Assembly (NCBI RefSeq): GCF_030211955.1
Contig: NZ_JASODI010000008.1
Location: 1 to 64,000 of the forward strand
Source: Corynebacterium frankenforstense
GTDB taxonomy: Bacteria > Actinomycetota > Actinomycetes > Mycobacteriales > Mycobacteriaceae
Reading direction: 5' to 3'
Length of the DNA: 64,000 nt
Each line of letters opens with the position of its first letter. Position 1 is the first letter of the stretch. A model generated the notes under the pieces. It made no database searches. It had not been told where the DNA came from and saw only the letters and a program-made list of their open reading frames with translations. Below are positions 1-8,973 of this stretch, piece after piece. The translations under genes and the position numbers were made by a program.

Positions 1-191
1 TGTGCAGGTACCACAACGCCGCCAACGACGACGACCCTGACGGGCCGGTCCGTCACGGGCGGGTCGAGCGTGACGGGTTGGATGTCTTCCGGGTGTTGCC
101 CGGTGGAAGGAAGCAGCGGGATGCCACCCCGACTCTGGCGCGTCGGATGGTGGCCGAGCACGCCGCCGGCCGCACCACCCGGGCCGCTTAA
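1..191 (+). CDS. HNH endonuclease, DUF222/13E12-type, 3' end only
   Basis: Reading from base 3, an open frame enters from outside the window and ends at TAA 189-191. The last ~62 residues begin CRYHN and continue NDDDPDGPV, which resembles the HNH-proximal tail of the DUF222/13E12-repeat endonuclease family that is abundant in Actinobacteria. The tail ends in a basic stretch (RRMVAEHAAGRTTRAA). The N-terminal DUF222 part and most of the HNH core lie outside the window, so completeness cannot be judged. This family is often multicopy and variable between strains. Family assignment rests on this short tail only. Confidence 0.6.
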   Translation, partial: CRYHNAANDDDPDGPVRHGRVERDGLDVFRVLPGGRKQRDATPTLARRMVAEHAAGRTTRAA

Positions 192-198
192 GCGGCCC
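181..198. repeat. perfect 18-bp palindrome overlapping the HNH gene stop
   Basis: GGGCCGCTTAAGCGGCCC is a perfect inverted repeat that contains the TAA stop of the HNH gene. It could act as a factor-independent end hairpin, but there is no T-tract and no unpaired loop, so a terminator role is uncertain. The 142 bases between it and the next gene (199-340) show nothing further. Confidence 0.5.
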
Positions 199-340
199 GG
201 CTCACCTGGGCTGGCCGGAAGCCCCGCGGACGCGCGGTAGTGCGTGGGAGATCCTCGCTGCTGCCGGCACGTCGCCGAATCACACAACCCGGCCCACTGG
301 CCGGGCAACTCGGCGTGCGCGAAACCGCAGGCCGCCCGCG

Positions 341-2311
341 TCACCGCACAGCGAGCCGCCCGACGGGGGAGCGCCCCACGCACAGCTCCAGCCCGTCGCG
401 CGCGCTGACCTCGAGCCGCTCGCCGCCGCCCTCGAGCTGCACCCACACCTGGTTCAGCCCCGCGCGCGCCGGTACCGCGACCTCCCGCCCGTCGAGCCGC
501 AGCGCGAACTCGCCGTCGCGGTCGGCGAAGTAGTTGAACTCCACGACCCACTCGGCGTCCATCAGCGGCCCGTCCAGTGCGAGCGCCTCACTGCCGGTCA
601 CCCGCACCCCGCAGCCGGGTTCGTCTCCGGGCACCGTCGCGCGCATCGTCACCAGCCCCGCGGGCACGAGCCGCCCGTCGGCGTCGACGAGCGTGGGCTC
701 CCGCGTCCAGTCCGCCACCACCTCGTCGCCGCCGAGTCCCGGCGCGATCGCCGAGAGGCGGTTGTACGGGTGCACCACCGGCAGCAGCACGTCGGCGGGC
801 AGGCCCTGGTCGAGGACCGGCCCGTCGTGGCCGGCGAGCTCGCCGCGCAGCGTCGTCACGTACTCGCGCGTCGGCTGCTGTGCCCACGACCGCGCGTACG
901 CGAGCGTCGACACCCCGGCCGAGACGGCCAGCACCACGCCCAGCATCCCGGCCGTGCGCCGCCACCGCAGCGCACCCGGCCCCGCCAACGTCACGGCGAG
1001 CCCGGCGGCGAGCAACACGGCGGCCTCGGAGAAGTGCCGCAGCGTCTGCGTGATCTCTAGCGCGGTGTCGGGCCCGCCGCGCGCCACGCCGAGCGCGAGT
1101 AGCGGCAGCACCGGGTAGACCAGCCCGGGCACCCACGCCAGGGCGCGCCGCCCGGACCACACGAGCACCGCCACCAGCACCACGCCGCCCGCGACCACGC
1201 CCGCGAGCCCGGCGTCTGCGAACGGCGGGCCCGGCTGCCACCGCGGCCACGCCCATGGCCCGCCGGCGAGCGTCGGCAGCAGCCCGTGCACCCAGCCGTG
1301 CCAGGTCAGCTCACTTGCCGACGGCCCCGTGCCCCACCCCCGCGGGTCCCCGACGGCGAGCGCGTAGACGACGGCCCAGATTGCCGACGCCACGCCTGCC
1401 CCCGCGCTCAGCGCAACCACCGCCGTGAGCGAGTGCTTGCGGCGCGTGTGGTGCAGGGGCGCTGGAGCGTCAAGCGCCTCCGGCGCCGCAGATCTCGGCG
1501 AGGGCGACCTTGACGGCTGGGCGGGAGTCCGTCCCCGTTGGCAGGCCAGGTAGCAGACGAGGAAGCCGGGCACGACGACGGCGGCGGCCATCGCCCGCTC
1601 GCTGAACAGGCAGCCGGCCAGCACGATCGCCGCGACCCCCAGCGCGGGCATCAGCACGGGCCGCAGCATGGGACCGAGTGATGTCGTGGTGCGCAATCTG
1701 GTCGCTGTGGTCTCCTCGCGGGCACGGTCGGCGGCTCCGGATCGTGCCCGGGTCGGGGGCCCTGCGTGTCTGTTGGTGCGGGCGCTGGGCCGAGGGCCGG
1801 GGCTGGAGTGTGCGGCGCGTTTGAGGGTGCGCACCGAGAGCGCGAGCGCGGCCGCCAGCGCCGCGTGCAGCGGCAGCACGTTGACCGCGTTGGCCAGCCA
1901 CGTCGTCGACGCCAGCGTCAGCGGGGTGAGCAGGTAGGCCGCCAGCGGCACCGCCGCCCGGCGCCCCGGGCACAGCTCCGCGCACAGCCACGCCACCGCG
2001 GCCGCCGCGCACAGCTGCAGCATCGTGAGCGTGCCGACGGCCACCGGCCAGCTCAGCCCCGCGGAGTGGGCGAGCGCGTACTCGACGAGCCACGCCCCGG
2101 GCATCAAGTGCCCGTCGTGCGGCGTGGCCAGCAGCCCGGCCAGCCCGCCGCCGGCGTCCGTTGCCTGGGCGAAGAGCGTCAGGTCGTCCCAGTAGAACCA
2201 CCCGCGCGCCGCCACGGCCGTGCGCAGCACGACACCGGCGACGGCGACCACCGCCAACCACGCCACGGTGGTCCGCGCGGTGCGGGAGGTGGGCGCGACG
2301 TCGTCAATCAT
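341..2311 (-). CDS. polytopic membrane protein, possible GT-C-type glycosyltransferase
   Basis: 656 residues with many hydrophobic segments and a soluble, beta-rich C-terminal part of about 150 residues. WDD at residues 41-43 follows the first membrane segment. Acidic residues in the first outer loop are typical of GT-C mannosyl- and arabinosyltransferases, so a polyprenyl-phosphate-sugar enzyme of the corynebacterial envelope is possible but not proven. Two polar low-complexity stretches (about residues 161-215 and 261-294) interrupt the membrane part and look inserted. The first codons, ATG ATT GAC GAC GTC GCG, lie inside a copy of the dispersed GACGTCGTCAATC motif. It is the last gene of a minus-strand run menA / AEC carrier / this gene with 3-4 bp gaps. 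I do not recognise the exact family. Confidence 0.6.
   Translation of the reverse strand: MIDDVAPTSRTARTTVAWLAVVAVAGVVLRTAVAARGWFYWDDLTLFAQATDAGGGLAGLLATPHDGHLMPGAWLVEYALAHSAGLSWPVAVGTLTMLQLCAAAAVAWLCAELCPGRRAAVPLAAYLLTPLTLASTTWLANAVNVLPLHAALAAALALSVRTLKRAAHSSPGPRPSARTNRHAGPPTRARSGAADRAREETTATRLRTTTSLGPMLRPVLMPALGVAAIVLAGCLFSERAMAAAVVVPGFLVCYLACQRGRTPAQPSRSPSPRSAAPEALDAPAPLHHTRRKHSLTAVVALSAGAGVASAIWAVVYALAVGDPRGWGTGPSASELTWHGWVHGLLPTLAGGPWAWPRWQPGPPFADAGLAGVVAGGVVLVAVLVWSGRRALAWVPGLVYPVLPLLALGVARGGPDTALEITQTLRHFSEAAVLLAAGLAVTLAGPGALRWRRTAGMLGVVLAVSAGVSTLAYARSWAQQPTREYVTTLRGELAGHDGPVLDQGLPADVLLPVVHPYNRLSAIAPGLGGDEVVADWTREPTLVDADGRLVPAGLVTMRATVPGDEPGCGVRVTGSEALALDGPLMDAEWVVEFNYFADRDGEFALRLDGREVAVPARAGLNQVWVQLEGGGERLEVSARDGLELCVGRSPVGRLAVR
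2293..2309 (+). repeat. dispersed motif copy A (GCGCGACGTCGTCAATC)
   Basis: Exact consensus copy. It forms the start of the 341-2311 gene (residues MIDDVAP on the minus strand) and lies 5 bases from the AEC carrier stop. The reverse strand reads ATTGACGACGTCGCGCCCACC, which nearly repeats at 55131-55151. Confidence 0.75.
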
Positions 2312-2314
2312 GGC

Positions 2315-3248
2315 TCAACCCCCGAACAGCGCGGCGATGCCCAGCATCACGGGCAGCGCCAGGAAGGTGGACAGGAACACGGTGTCGCGCGCGACGATTT
2401 CGTCCTTGCGGTAGGTCGCCGCGTAGTTGTAGACGTTCTGCGCCGTCGGCAGCGCGGCGAGGATCAGCGCGGCGTAGAGCTGCGTGCCCGACAGCCCAAG
2501 GGCGAGGCTGAGCACCAGTGCGACGGCCGGCATCAGCACCAGCTTCATCGCCGTGGCCACCAGCGCGGTCGGGCGGTCGGCGGGGGAGTCGAGCATCTTC
2601 TGCTCGGTAAGCGAGGCGCCGAAGCTCATCAGGATCAGCGGGATCGACGCCCCGCCGAGCAGCTCCAGCGGCGCCATGACCGGCTGCGGGATCTCCCAGC
2701 CGGTCAGGCAGGCGACCAGGCCCGCGATCGAGCCGGGCACCAGGGGAGTGGCCAGGACCTCGCGGAGCGAGTGGCCGACGCGGCGCGCGGGAGGCGCCGC
2801 GGTGGTCCTCGGCGGTGATCAGCGCCAGGATCAGCGGGGTGAACAGCACCACCTGCAGCACGATCACCGGTGCGACGTAGGCGCCCGTGCCCAGCACGTA
2901 GATGCCCACGGGCAGGCCGATGTTGTTGGAGTTGACGTAGCTCGCCGCCGCCGCGCCCATCGTCGTGGTGGTCAGGTCGCGGCGGAAGAACACCGTCGAG
3001 ACGGCCGCGTAGATCAGCGCCGTCACGACCGCCGCCAGCAGGCTGACCAGGATGACCGGGGAGAACAGCTCTGCCTGGTCCGACTTGGCCACCACCGTGA
3101 ACAGCAGCGCCGGGGTGGCCGCGTGGAAGGCGACGCGGTTGAGCACCAGGCGCCCGCCGTGGCCGCCGAAGACGCCGGCCCGGCCCAGCGCGAAGCCCGC
3201 TCCGACCACCGTGAAGATGATGGCGAAGCCGGTGACCACCCCGATCAC
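2315..3248 (-). pseudogene. auxin efflux carrier (AEC) family transporter, frameshifted
   Basis: The N-terminal half is read from GTG 3248: glycine-rich first TM, then SYVNSNNIGLPVGIYVLGTG, a hallmark of AEC permeases. The C-terminal half is read in another frame (about 2740 down to 2315: SFGASLTEQKMLDSP, LPTAQNVYNYAATY). The two halves join near 2785-2800, in a GC-rich stretch, if one base is removed. The joined protein would be ~310 residues, normal for AEC carriers, which export small organic acids or similar solutes. It begins 4 bp after menA stops, so it is probably cotranscribed. Either a recent single-base insertion inactivates it or the base is a sequencing error. Confidence 0.75.
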
Positions 3249-3252
3249 GGCG

Positions 3253-4218
3253 TCACACCCCGGGCAGCCAGCCGGTCGGCGCCAGGGCCAGGGCGGCGGC
3301 GGTCAGCAGCGCCCACACCAGCATCGCGCGGCCCGTGGCGCCCAGCACCGGGATGAGGTCCTTGCCGAGCGCCCCGCCGACGACCGGGCGCGCCCCGGCG
3401 AGGACCAGCGGCGCGGCGACCAGCCCGGCCAGCGTCGGCCAGGTGGCGAACGCCAGCGCCACCGAGGCGACCAGCGGCATGCACGCCAGCGCGACGAACA
3501 TCCGGCGCGAGCCGGCGTCGCCCAGGCGCACCGCGAGCGTGATCTTGCCGGTCGCGGAGTCGGAGGGGATGTCGCGCAGGTTGTTGGCCAGGTTCACCGA
3601 CGCGGAGATCGAGCCGACCGCCACCGCGCACACCACACCGGTCCAGTCGACGCGGCCGGCCTGGGTGAACTGGGTGCCCAGCACGGCGACCAGGCCGAAG
3701 AAGACGAAGACGGCGGCCTCGCCGAGGCCCCGGTAGCCGTAGGGGTTCTTGCCGCCGGTGTAGAACCAGGCGCCGGCGATGCAGGCCACGCCGACGAGGA
3801 TAAACCACCACGCGCTGGCCAGCGACAGCGCGATGCCGGCCACCGCCGCCACCCCGAAGCAGCCGAACGCCGCGGCCTTGACCTTCCGGGGCTCGACGAG
3901 CCCGGAGCCGGTCAGCCGCAGCGGGCCGGAGCGGTCGTCGTCGGTGCCGCGGATGCCGTCGGAGTAGTCGTTGGCGAAGTTCACCCCCACGATCAGGGCC
4001 CAGGCGACGACGAGCGCGAGCAGCGCGCGCCACCAGCTGAACCCGCCGAGGTAGGCGGCCGCGCCCGAGCCGACGACGACGGGGGAGATGGCGTTGGCCC
4101 AGGTGTGCGGGCGTGCGCCCTCCTTCCAGTCGGCGAAGGTGGCGGTGCGTCGCGCACCGCCGGGGGCGCCGGCCGCGGGGCCGGTGGGGGTTTCGGGAAC
4201 GTCGGACATGGCTGCCAT
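3253..4218 (-). CDS. menA: 1,4-dihydroxy-2-naphthoate polyprenyltransferase MenA
   Basis: 321 residues. Attaches the polyprenyl chain to DHNA in the membrane, giving demethylmenaquinone. UbiA-family signature NDYSDGIRG followed by DDDR (residues 83-96) binds Mg-pyrophosphate; about eight hydrophobic segments follow. The second Met (residue 4, MSDVPE) is an equally good start. Residues 5-27 are Pro/Gly/Ala-rich and probably disordered. It heads the minus-strand run with the AEC carrier and the 656-residue membrane protein, and is divergent from the glycosyltransferase gene at 4349. Supply of the prenyl donor is explained by the synthase at 23038. Confidence 0.93.
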   Translation of the reverse strand: MAAMSDVPETPTGPAAGAPGGARRTATFADWKEGARPHTWANAISPVVVGSGAAAYLGGFSWWRALLALVVAWALIVGVNFANDYSDGIRGTDDDRSGPLRLTGSGLVEPRKVKAAAFGCFGVAAVAGIALSLASAWWFILVGVACIAGAWFYTGGKNPYGYRGLGEAAVFVFFGLVAVLGTQFTQAGRVDWTGVVCAVAVGSISASVNLANNLRDIPSDSATGKITLAVRLGDAGSRRMFVALACMPLVASVALAFATWPTLAGLVAAPLVLAGARPVVGGALGKDLIPVLGATGRAMLVWALLTAAALALAPTGWLPGV

Positions 4219-4348
4219 TGTCCCGCACCCGGGTGCGCCCCGCCCACGCCGGGGCCGTGGCGGTGGTAAGAATCTTGGGAGTCGCGGCGCACGGCCGCGC
4301 GCGTCCGACGCGATCAGCGACAGTCAGCAGCCAGAGAGGAGCCGCCGG

Positions 4349-5215
4349 ATGTGGGTCAGCTACGTCGCCGGCCAGGTGGTCTCCTTCGTCTTCACGCTCT
4401 TCCGCCTGATCCCGCTGGCGTGGGCGAACCGCGTTGGCGGCGCGCGCATCCCGGCCGAGGGTGACGTGGTGGTCTCGCTGACCACGCACGGTCGCCGCCT
4501 GGCCTCGGCGTTCTACGCGGTCGAGTCGGTCGCGCGCGGCAGCCGCCCGGCGCCGATCGTGCTGTGGCTGGACCCCGAGGACTACGACGGGCCGTGGCCG
4601 CCGTGCCTGAAGCGCCTGGTCGACCGCGGCCTGCAGGTCCGCCGCGGCAGCGGGAACCTGGGCCCGCACGCGAAGTACTTCGACATGTTCCGCGCGCTGG
4701 CGGGCACGGACACCCGCGTGGTCACCGTCGACGACGACATCATCTACCCCGAGTGGTTCCTGGAGAAGCTGCTCGAGGTCGGCGGCCTGCGCCCGGACAC
4801 GGTGGTGGCCTACCGCGCGCACCGCGTCGAGCTGCGCGACGGCCGCCTGCTGCCGTACATGCGCTGGACGGCGGCGGACACGTGCCGGGCCAGCGTGTTG
4901 CACTTCGCCACGGGCGTCTCGGGCGTGTGCTACGCCCCGGCGTTCGTGGACTACGTCGCCGCGCGCGGCGAGGAGTTCCGCGGCGTGGCCCCGCGTGCCG
5001 ACGACGTCTGGCTGCACCTGTGCGCCCTGCGTTCCGGTTTCCGCGTCCGCCAGGTCTTCGCCAAGCCGCGCAACTTCGCGATCGTGCCGCTGACCCAGCG
5101 CGGCGCCCTCGTGCGCCGCAACGGGCCGGGCGGCGGCAACGACGCGCAGATCGCGCGTGCCTACACGATTGACGACGTCGCGGTGCTCGCCGCCGCCGCG
5201 GCGGCCGAGGACTAG
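4349..5215 (+). CDS. GT-A-like glycosyltransferase, family unassigned
   Basis: 288 residues from ATG 4349, preceded by AGAGAGGA. One N-terminal hydrophobic segment (residues ~5-25) suggests a membrane anchor. VTVDDDIIYP at 125-134 is a DxD-type nucleotide-sugar/metal motif of GT-A folds; SLTTHGRR (43-50) resembles the start of the nucleotide-binding half, and a conserved-looking ADDVWLH occurs near the C-terminus. Acceptor and sugar are unknown; the envelope setting near men genes is only suggestive. The last residues (YTIDDVAVLAAAAAAED) are encoded across a copy of the dispersed motif, so the native C-terminus may have been extended or replaced. Confidence 0.65.
   Translation: MWVSYVAGQVVSFVFTLFRLIPLAWANRVGGARIPAEGDVVVSLTTHGRRLASAFYAVESVARGSRPAPIVLWLDPEDYDGPWPPCLKRLVDRGLQVRRGSGNLGPHAKYFDMFRALAGTDTRVVTVDDDIIYPEWFLEKLLEVGGLRPDTVVAYRAHRVELRDGRLLPYMRWTAADTCRASVLHFATGVSGVCYAPAFVDYVAARGEEFRGVAPRADDVWLHLCALRSGFRVRQVFAKPRNFAIVPLTQRGALVRRNGPGGGNDAQIARAYTIDDVAVLAAAAAAED
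5167..5182 (-). repeat. dispersed motif copy S, in the C-terminus of the glycosyltransferase
   Basis: Minus strand reads CGCGACGTCGTCAATC, an exact consensus match. It encodes IDDVA 11 codons before the stop codon, followed by an alanine run. Confidence 0.6.
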
Positions 5216-5234
5216 GGCGCGTCCCCCACGTTTC

Positions 5235-6374
5235 CTAGCTGAAGAGGGCGGCGACGGCGGGGCGGTCGACCTTGCCGGTGGCCGTCAGCGGCAGCGCCGC
5301 CACGCGGCGCAGCTCCTTGGGCCACTGCCAGCGCGGCAGCTCGGCGAGCGCCTCGTAGATCTCGGCCGGCGAGGCCGTGCCGGTGTAGGCGGCGACCGCC
5401 GCCTGGCCCTGGCGCGGGTGCGCCACGCCGGCCACGCACGCGGCGTCGACACCCGGCACGCGCAGCAGTTCCGTCTCCACGACCTCGGGGTGCAGCTTGA
5501 GCCCGCCGGTGTCGATGACCGCGTCGAGGCGGCCCTTGACCACCAGGCGGCCCTCGGCGTCGAAGGCGCCGGCGTCCGAGGTCGCCCACCAGCCCTCCTC
5601 GGCGAAGGACTCGTGGCCGGGGCGGTTGCGGTAGCCGTGCGCGATCGTGGCGCCGCCCAAGTGGATGCGCCCGGAGGCGTCGAGCTTGACGCGCGCGCCG
5701 GGGATGGGACGACCGTCGTAAATGCAGCCGCCGGAGGTCTCGGAGGCGCCGTAGGTGGCCACGACGTGGATGTTCAGGCGGCCGGCGGCGGCGCGGGTGT
5801 CGGGGTCGAGCGCGGCGCCGCCGACGAGGACCGCGTCGAAGGTGCGCAGCGCGTCGATGCCCTCGAGGGTGTCCATGGCCTTCATCAGCTGCATCGGGGT
5901 CAGCGAGGTGTAGACGCGGTCGCCGGTGGCGGCCAGCTCGGCGGCGCCGCGGGCGAAGGCGGAGACGTCGAAGCCTCTCGAGAGGTCGAGGCAGTACGGG
6001 TCCACGCCCGCGACCAGGGCGCGCACCAGCACCTGCAGGCCGGCGATGTAGTGGGCGGGCATGGCCAGCAGCCACTGGCCCTCGCCGCCGAGGACGCGGT
6101 GGGTTGCGTCGGCGCCGGCGACGAGGTTGGCCGGGGTCAGCTGCGCGCCCTTCGGGGTGCCCGTGGAGCCCGAGGTGCCCACCACCAGGGCGACGGCGGG
6201 GTCGATGGGGCGGCCGGCGCCCTGGGAGGAGCGCAGCAGCTCGGCGCGGCCGGGGTCGTCCGCGGGCACCGGCAACAGCGAGACCCCGCCGCTGATCGCC
6301 TGCTCGAGGTCGGGCAGGATCGCGGCGGGGTCGTGCGCGTCGACGGGGAGAACGTCGAGGTTACGGAGGGCCAT
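5235..6374 (-). CDS. menE: o-succinylbenzoate--CoA ligase MenE
   Basis: 379 residues, short for the ANL superfamily but usual for actinobacterial MenE. Activates o-succinylbenzoate with ATP and CoA, supplying the MenB substrate. Visible motifs: P-loop VVGTSGSTGTPKG (about 64-76), TYGASETSGG (adenine-binding core), WWATSDAG (A7 region), KGRLDAVIDTGG (hinge) and a C-terminal TATGKVDR with the catalytic Lys. Convergent with the glycosyltransferase gene (19 bp between stops). It is separated from menB/menC by the DoxX and exporter genes, so the men genes here form a cluster and not one operon. Confidence 0.93.
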   Translation of the reverse strand: MALRNLDVLPVDAHDPAAILPDLEQAISGGVSLLPVPADDPGRAELLRSSQGAGRPIDPAVALVVGTSGSTGTPKGAQLTPANLVAGADATHRVLGGEGQWLLAMPAHYIAGLQVLVRALVAGVDPYCLDLSRGFDVSAFARGAAELAATGDRVYTSLTPMQLMKAMDTLEGIDALRTFDAVLVGGAALDPDTRAAAGRLNIHVVATYGASETSGGCIYDGRPIPGARVKLDASGRIHLGGATIAHGYRNRPGHESFAEEGWWATSDAGAFDAEGRLVVKGRLDAVIDTGGLKLHPEVVETELLRVPGVDAACVAGVAHPRQGQAAVAAYTGTASPAEIYEALAELPRWQWPKELRRVAALPLTATGKVDRPAVAALFS

Positions 6375-6473
6375 GACGGTCGATGTTACGCGGGGCGCGC
6401 GGGTGCGGCCCGGGTGGTTCGGGTACTCCGGGAGCGCCCCGGGGAAGGCGCGCTCCGGCGGTCCTGGGGGTCT

Positions 6474-6932
6474 TTAGGCGGTCGTGGTGGTGCGGGCGGC
6501 GACGGCGTCGTCGGCGTCGGCGTCGGCGGTGGTCACGCGGCGGCGGTTGAGCACGGCGTCGACGCTGAAGACACCGGCCCCGGCGCCGGCCAGGACGAGC
6601 GCGGCGGCACCGATGGCGCCGACCAGCTCGAAGCCGCCGTCGGCCGCGGCGACGCCGTTGCCCATGTGGGCGAAGAAGTAGGCGCCGAGCATGACCAGGA
6701 AGACCAGGGAACCGGCGATCGGGGTCATCAGGCCGATCAGCAGCAGGATGCCGCCGCCGAGCTCGATGACCGCGGCGACCACGGTGGCGACCGAGGAGGC
6801 CGGCACGCCCATGGCGGCGAAGTTGTCGGAGTAGTCGGCGAGGTGACCGAACTTGTCCCAGCCGTGGTAGATGAGGATGACGCCCAGGATGACGCGGGCG
6901 AGAAGCAGTGCGATGTTCTTAAATGCTGACAT
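6474..6932 (-). CDS. DoxX family membrane protein
   Basis: 152 residues from ATG 6932. Four hydrophobic segments; the start FKNIALLLARVILGVILIYHG and the following GWDKFGHL are characteristic of DoxX/DUF4260-like proteins. DoxX proteins sit in the membrane and have been linked to quinone redox or thiol homeostasis in mycobacteria; placement beside menE fits a respiratory-chain role but does not prove it. The C-terminal ~25 residues are Asp/Ala/Thr-rich and polar. The ribosome-binding site is weak (GGTG 4 bases upstream), so a longer form from further upstream is not excluded. Confidence 0.75.
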   Translation of the reverse strand: MSAFKNIALLLARVILGVILIYHGWDKFGHLADYSDNFAAMGVPASSVATVVAAVIELGGGILLLIGLMTPIAGSLVFLVMLGAYFFAHMGNGVAAADGGFELVGAIGAAALVLAGAGAGVFSVDAVLNRRRVTTADADADDAVAARTTTTA

Positions 6933-7048
6933 GACACCAAAAAGTAGCGGCCGCGGTTTCCCGGGGCAATAGCTGGGGCGGATTTTTCGCGCCTGCGTGA
7001 ATCGGAGCTGGACGCGGGGACCGTTGGGCCGGCCCTGCTCAACGCGCG

Positions 7049-7089
7049 GCACGTGCGCGCCGACGCGCACCACCGGGGCGTCGTCAAGC
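7049..7089 (+). repeat. dispersed motif copy B with extended 41-bp homology to copy D
   Basis: Core GGGGCGTCGTCAAGC at 7075-7089. The preceding GCACGTGCGCGCCGACG (7049-7065) is identical to 11523-11539, so copies B and D share about 41 bp with few differences. It ends 21 bp before the ATG of the sensor kinase gene. Confidence 0.7.
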
Positions 7090-7110
7090 GCGCGCGGATA
7101 TGTTGTACCC

Positions 7111-8238
7111 ATGCACTTCCGCAGGGGTGACCTGATCCTCGCCGGGGCCGCCGCGCTGCTCGCGGCGGTCTACGCCCTCGGCGTGAACTCGCCGCACACC
7201 GCGGCGCAGGCCGTGCTGTCCTGGGGGTTCGTCGCCGCGGCCGCCGTCTACCGCACGCGCCCGCGCGCCTCGGCGGTGGCGGTCCTCGTGCTGCTCGGCC
7301 TGTGGGCGGCGGTGTGGCTGACCGCGCCCGTGAGCCTCGGCGTGACCCCGTGGCTCGTCTTCGCGCTGCTGGCCGTCTACGGCGCCGAGCGCTACGTCGG
7401 CTCGCGCGTCTTCGGCCGCGCGGTGCTCGGCGTCGCGCTGGCCGGCGCGCTGGTCTCGCCGATGATGTGGACCCTCGACACGAACCTCGACTGGCGCTAC
7501 CGCACCGGCGTCGACTGGGCCGTGACCCTGACCGCGCACTGGGCGCTGCTCGTCGTCGCGCACCTGCTCGCCGCCGAGCAGCGCACCCGCGCCCGGGCGC
7601 GCGAGGACCACCTCGCCGCGCTGCGCGAGGAGGAGCGCCTCACCCTCGCCCGAGAGCTGCACGACGTGCTCGCCCACTCGCTGGTGCTGATCAAGGTGCA
7701 GGCCAACGCGGGGCTCGTCGCAGGCGAGGAGCGCGCGGCGCTGACGCAGGTGCGCGACCTGAGCTCCGAGGCGCTCGGCGAGGTGCGCGGGATGGTCGAC
7801 GCGCTGCGCGGCCACGACGCCGGCCTCGAGCCGACCGCGCAGCTGGCCGGGCTCGACGGGCTGCTCGACTCCTTCCGCGCCGCCGGGCTCGACGTCGAGT
7901 GCCGCGGCACGCCGCCGGCGCGGCTGACCGGGCTGCCCGCCGTGGTCCAGCTCGCCGCGGTGCGCATCATCTCCGAGGCGCTGACCAACGCCGTGCGCCA
8001 CCAGGTCGACGCCCGCGCCGTGGTCACCCTGGCCGCCGTGCCGGGTGCCGACGCCGCGCTGACCGTCACCGTCGCCTCCACGGGCCCGGACCGGCCCGGC
8101 TCCGGCGGGCGCGGCGAGGTCGGCGGCAAGGGGCTGCTCGGCCTGGCGGAGCGCGCCCGCGCCGTCGGCGGCTCGTTGCGCACGGAGCACGTGGGCGACG
8201 TCTTCACCCTCCGCGCCGAACTGGGGAGGCGCCCGTGA
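7111..8238 (+). CDS. two-component sensor histidine kinase (NarL/HisKA_3 type)
   Basis: 375 residues. Five to six N-terminal membrane segments (1-155) with very short outer loops form the sensor. The dimerisation/phosphoacceptor helix carries RELHDVLAHSL with His184, followed by a degenerate HATPase (SEALTNAVRH as N-box, GKGLLGLAERARAVGG as G-box). The architecture is that of kinases paired with NarL-like regulators, often sensing cell-envelope stress or peptides. Its stop overlaps the regulator start (GTGA), and an ABC exporter follows, suggesting the four genes 7111-11453 form a stress-responsive export module. Confidence 0.88.
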   Translation: MHFRRGDLILAGAAALLAAVYALGVNSPHTAAQAVLSWGFVAAAAVYRTRPRASAVAVLVLLGLWAAVWLTAPVSLGVTPWLVFALLAVYGAERYVGSRVFGRAVLGVALAGALVSPMMWTLDTNLDWRYRTGVDWAVTLTAHWALLVVAHLLAAEQRTRARAREDHLAALREEERLTLARELHDVLAHSLVLIKVQANAGLVAGEERAALTQVRDLSSEALGEVRGMVDALRGHDAGLEPTAQLAGLDGLLDSFRAAGLDVECRGTPPARLTGLPAVVQLAAVRIISEALTNAVRHQVDARAVVTLAAVPGADAALTVTVASTGPDRPGSGGRGEVGGKGLLGLAERARAVGGSLRTEHVGDVFTLRAELGRRP

Positions 8239-8903
8239 TCCGCGTGCTGCTCGCCGACGACCAGACGCTGCTGCTCGGCGCCCTGACCACGATCCTCAAC
8301 GCCCAGGACGACATCCGGGTCACCGCCACCGCGGCCGACGGTGCGGCGGCCGTGCGCGCCGTCCGGGACGCCGCCGGCGGCGTCGACGTCGCCGTGCTCG
8401 ACATCCGCATGCCAGGCCTCGACGGCATCGCCGCCGCCCGCGAGATCCTCGCGCTGCCGGAGGCGCCGGCCGTGATGATGCTGACCACCTTCCGCGACCC
8501 CGCGCTCGTGCGCTCCGCCATCGCCGCCGGGGTGCACGGCTTCCTGCTCAAGGACGCCGAGCCGGACGTGCTTGCCGACGCCGTGCGTACCGTCGCCCGG
8601 GGCGAGTCCGTGCTGGCCAGCGGGGTGACCGGCCCCGTGCTGGAGGGCTACCGGCAGGCGGTGGCCGCACGCAGTGCGTTGGGGCCCGAGGAACGCCAGG
8701 GCCTCAGCCTGCTGACCGCCCGCGAGCTGGAGGTGCTCGCCGAGATCGGGCGCGGGGCCACCAACCCGGAGATCGCGGAGTCGCTGCACATCGCCGAGAC
8801 GACCGTCAAGACCCACGTGTCGAACCTGCTGGCCAAGCTCGGCGCGCGCGACCGGGTCGCGCTGGTGCTCCTCGTGCAGCGTGCCGGGCTCCTACCGCGG
8901 TAG
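8235..8903 (+). CDS. NarL/FixJ-family response regulator
   Basis: 222 residues from GTG 8235, overlapping the kinase stop by 4 bp, which implies translational coupling. Receiver domain 1-120 with acidic pocket ADDQ (7-10), phosphoacceptor Asp56 in VLDIRMPG, switch Thr in MLTTF and Lys in LLKDAE. LuxR-type HTH at ~155-215 (LTARELEVLAEIGRGATNPEIAE, then TVKTHVSNLLAKLG). The presumed target is the downstream ABC exporter and its own operon; no operator was identified. Confidence 0.92.
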   Translation: MIRVLLADDQTLLLGALTTILNAQDDIRVTATAADGAAAVRAVRDAAGGVDVAVLDIRMPGLDGIAAAREILALPEAPAVMMLTTFRDPALVRSAIAAGVHGFLLKDAEPDVLADAVRTVARGESVLASGVTGPVLEGYRQAVAARSALGPEERQGLSLLTARELEVLAEIGRGATNPEIAESLHIAETTVKTHVSNLLAKLGARDRVALVLLVQRAGLLPR

Positions 8904-8973
8904 GAGACGCCCGCGCGGAAACGGTCCCGCGGCCCGATGTGCGCACCCCGCCCGGCCGGGGAGCATCGGCCCC

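Noticed and set aside
240-533. Small plus-strand open frame over the end of the 656-residue membrane protein gene
   Set aside because: Ser/Arg/Pro-rich product typical of an antisense frame, no ribosome-binding site, overlaps a clear gene.
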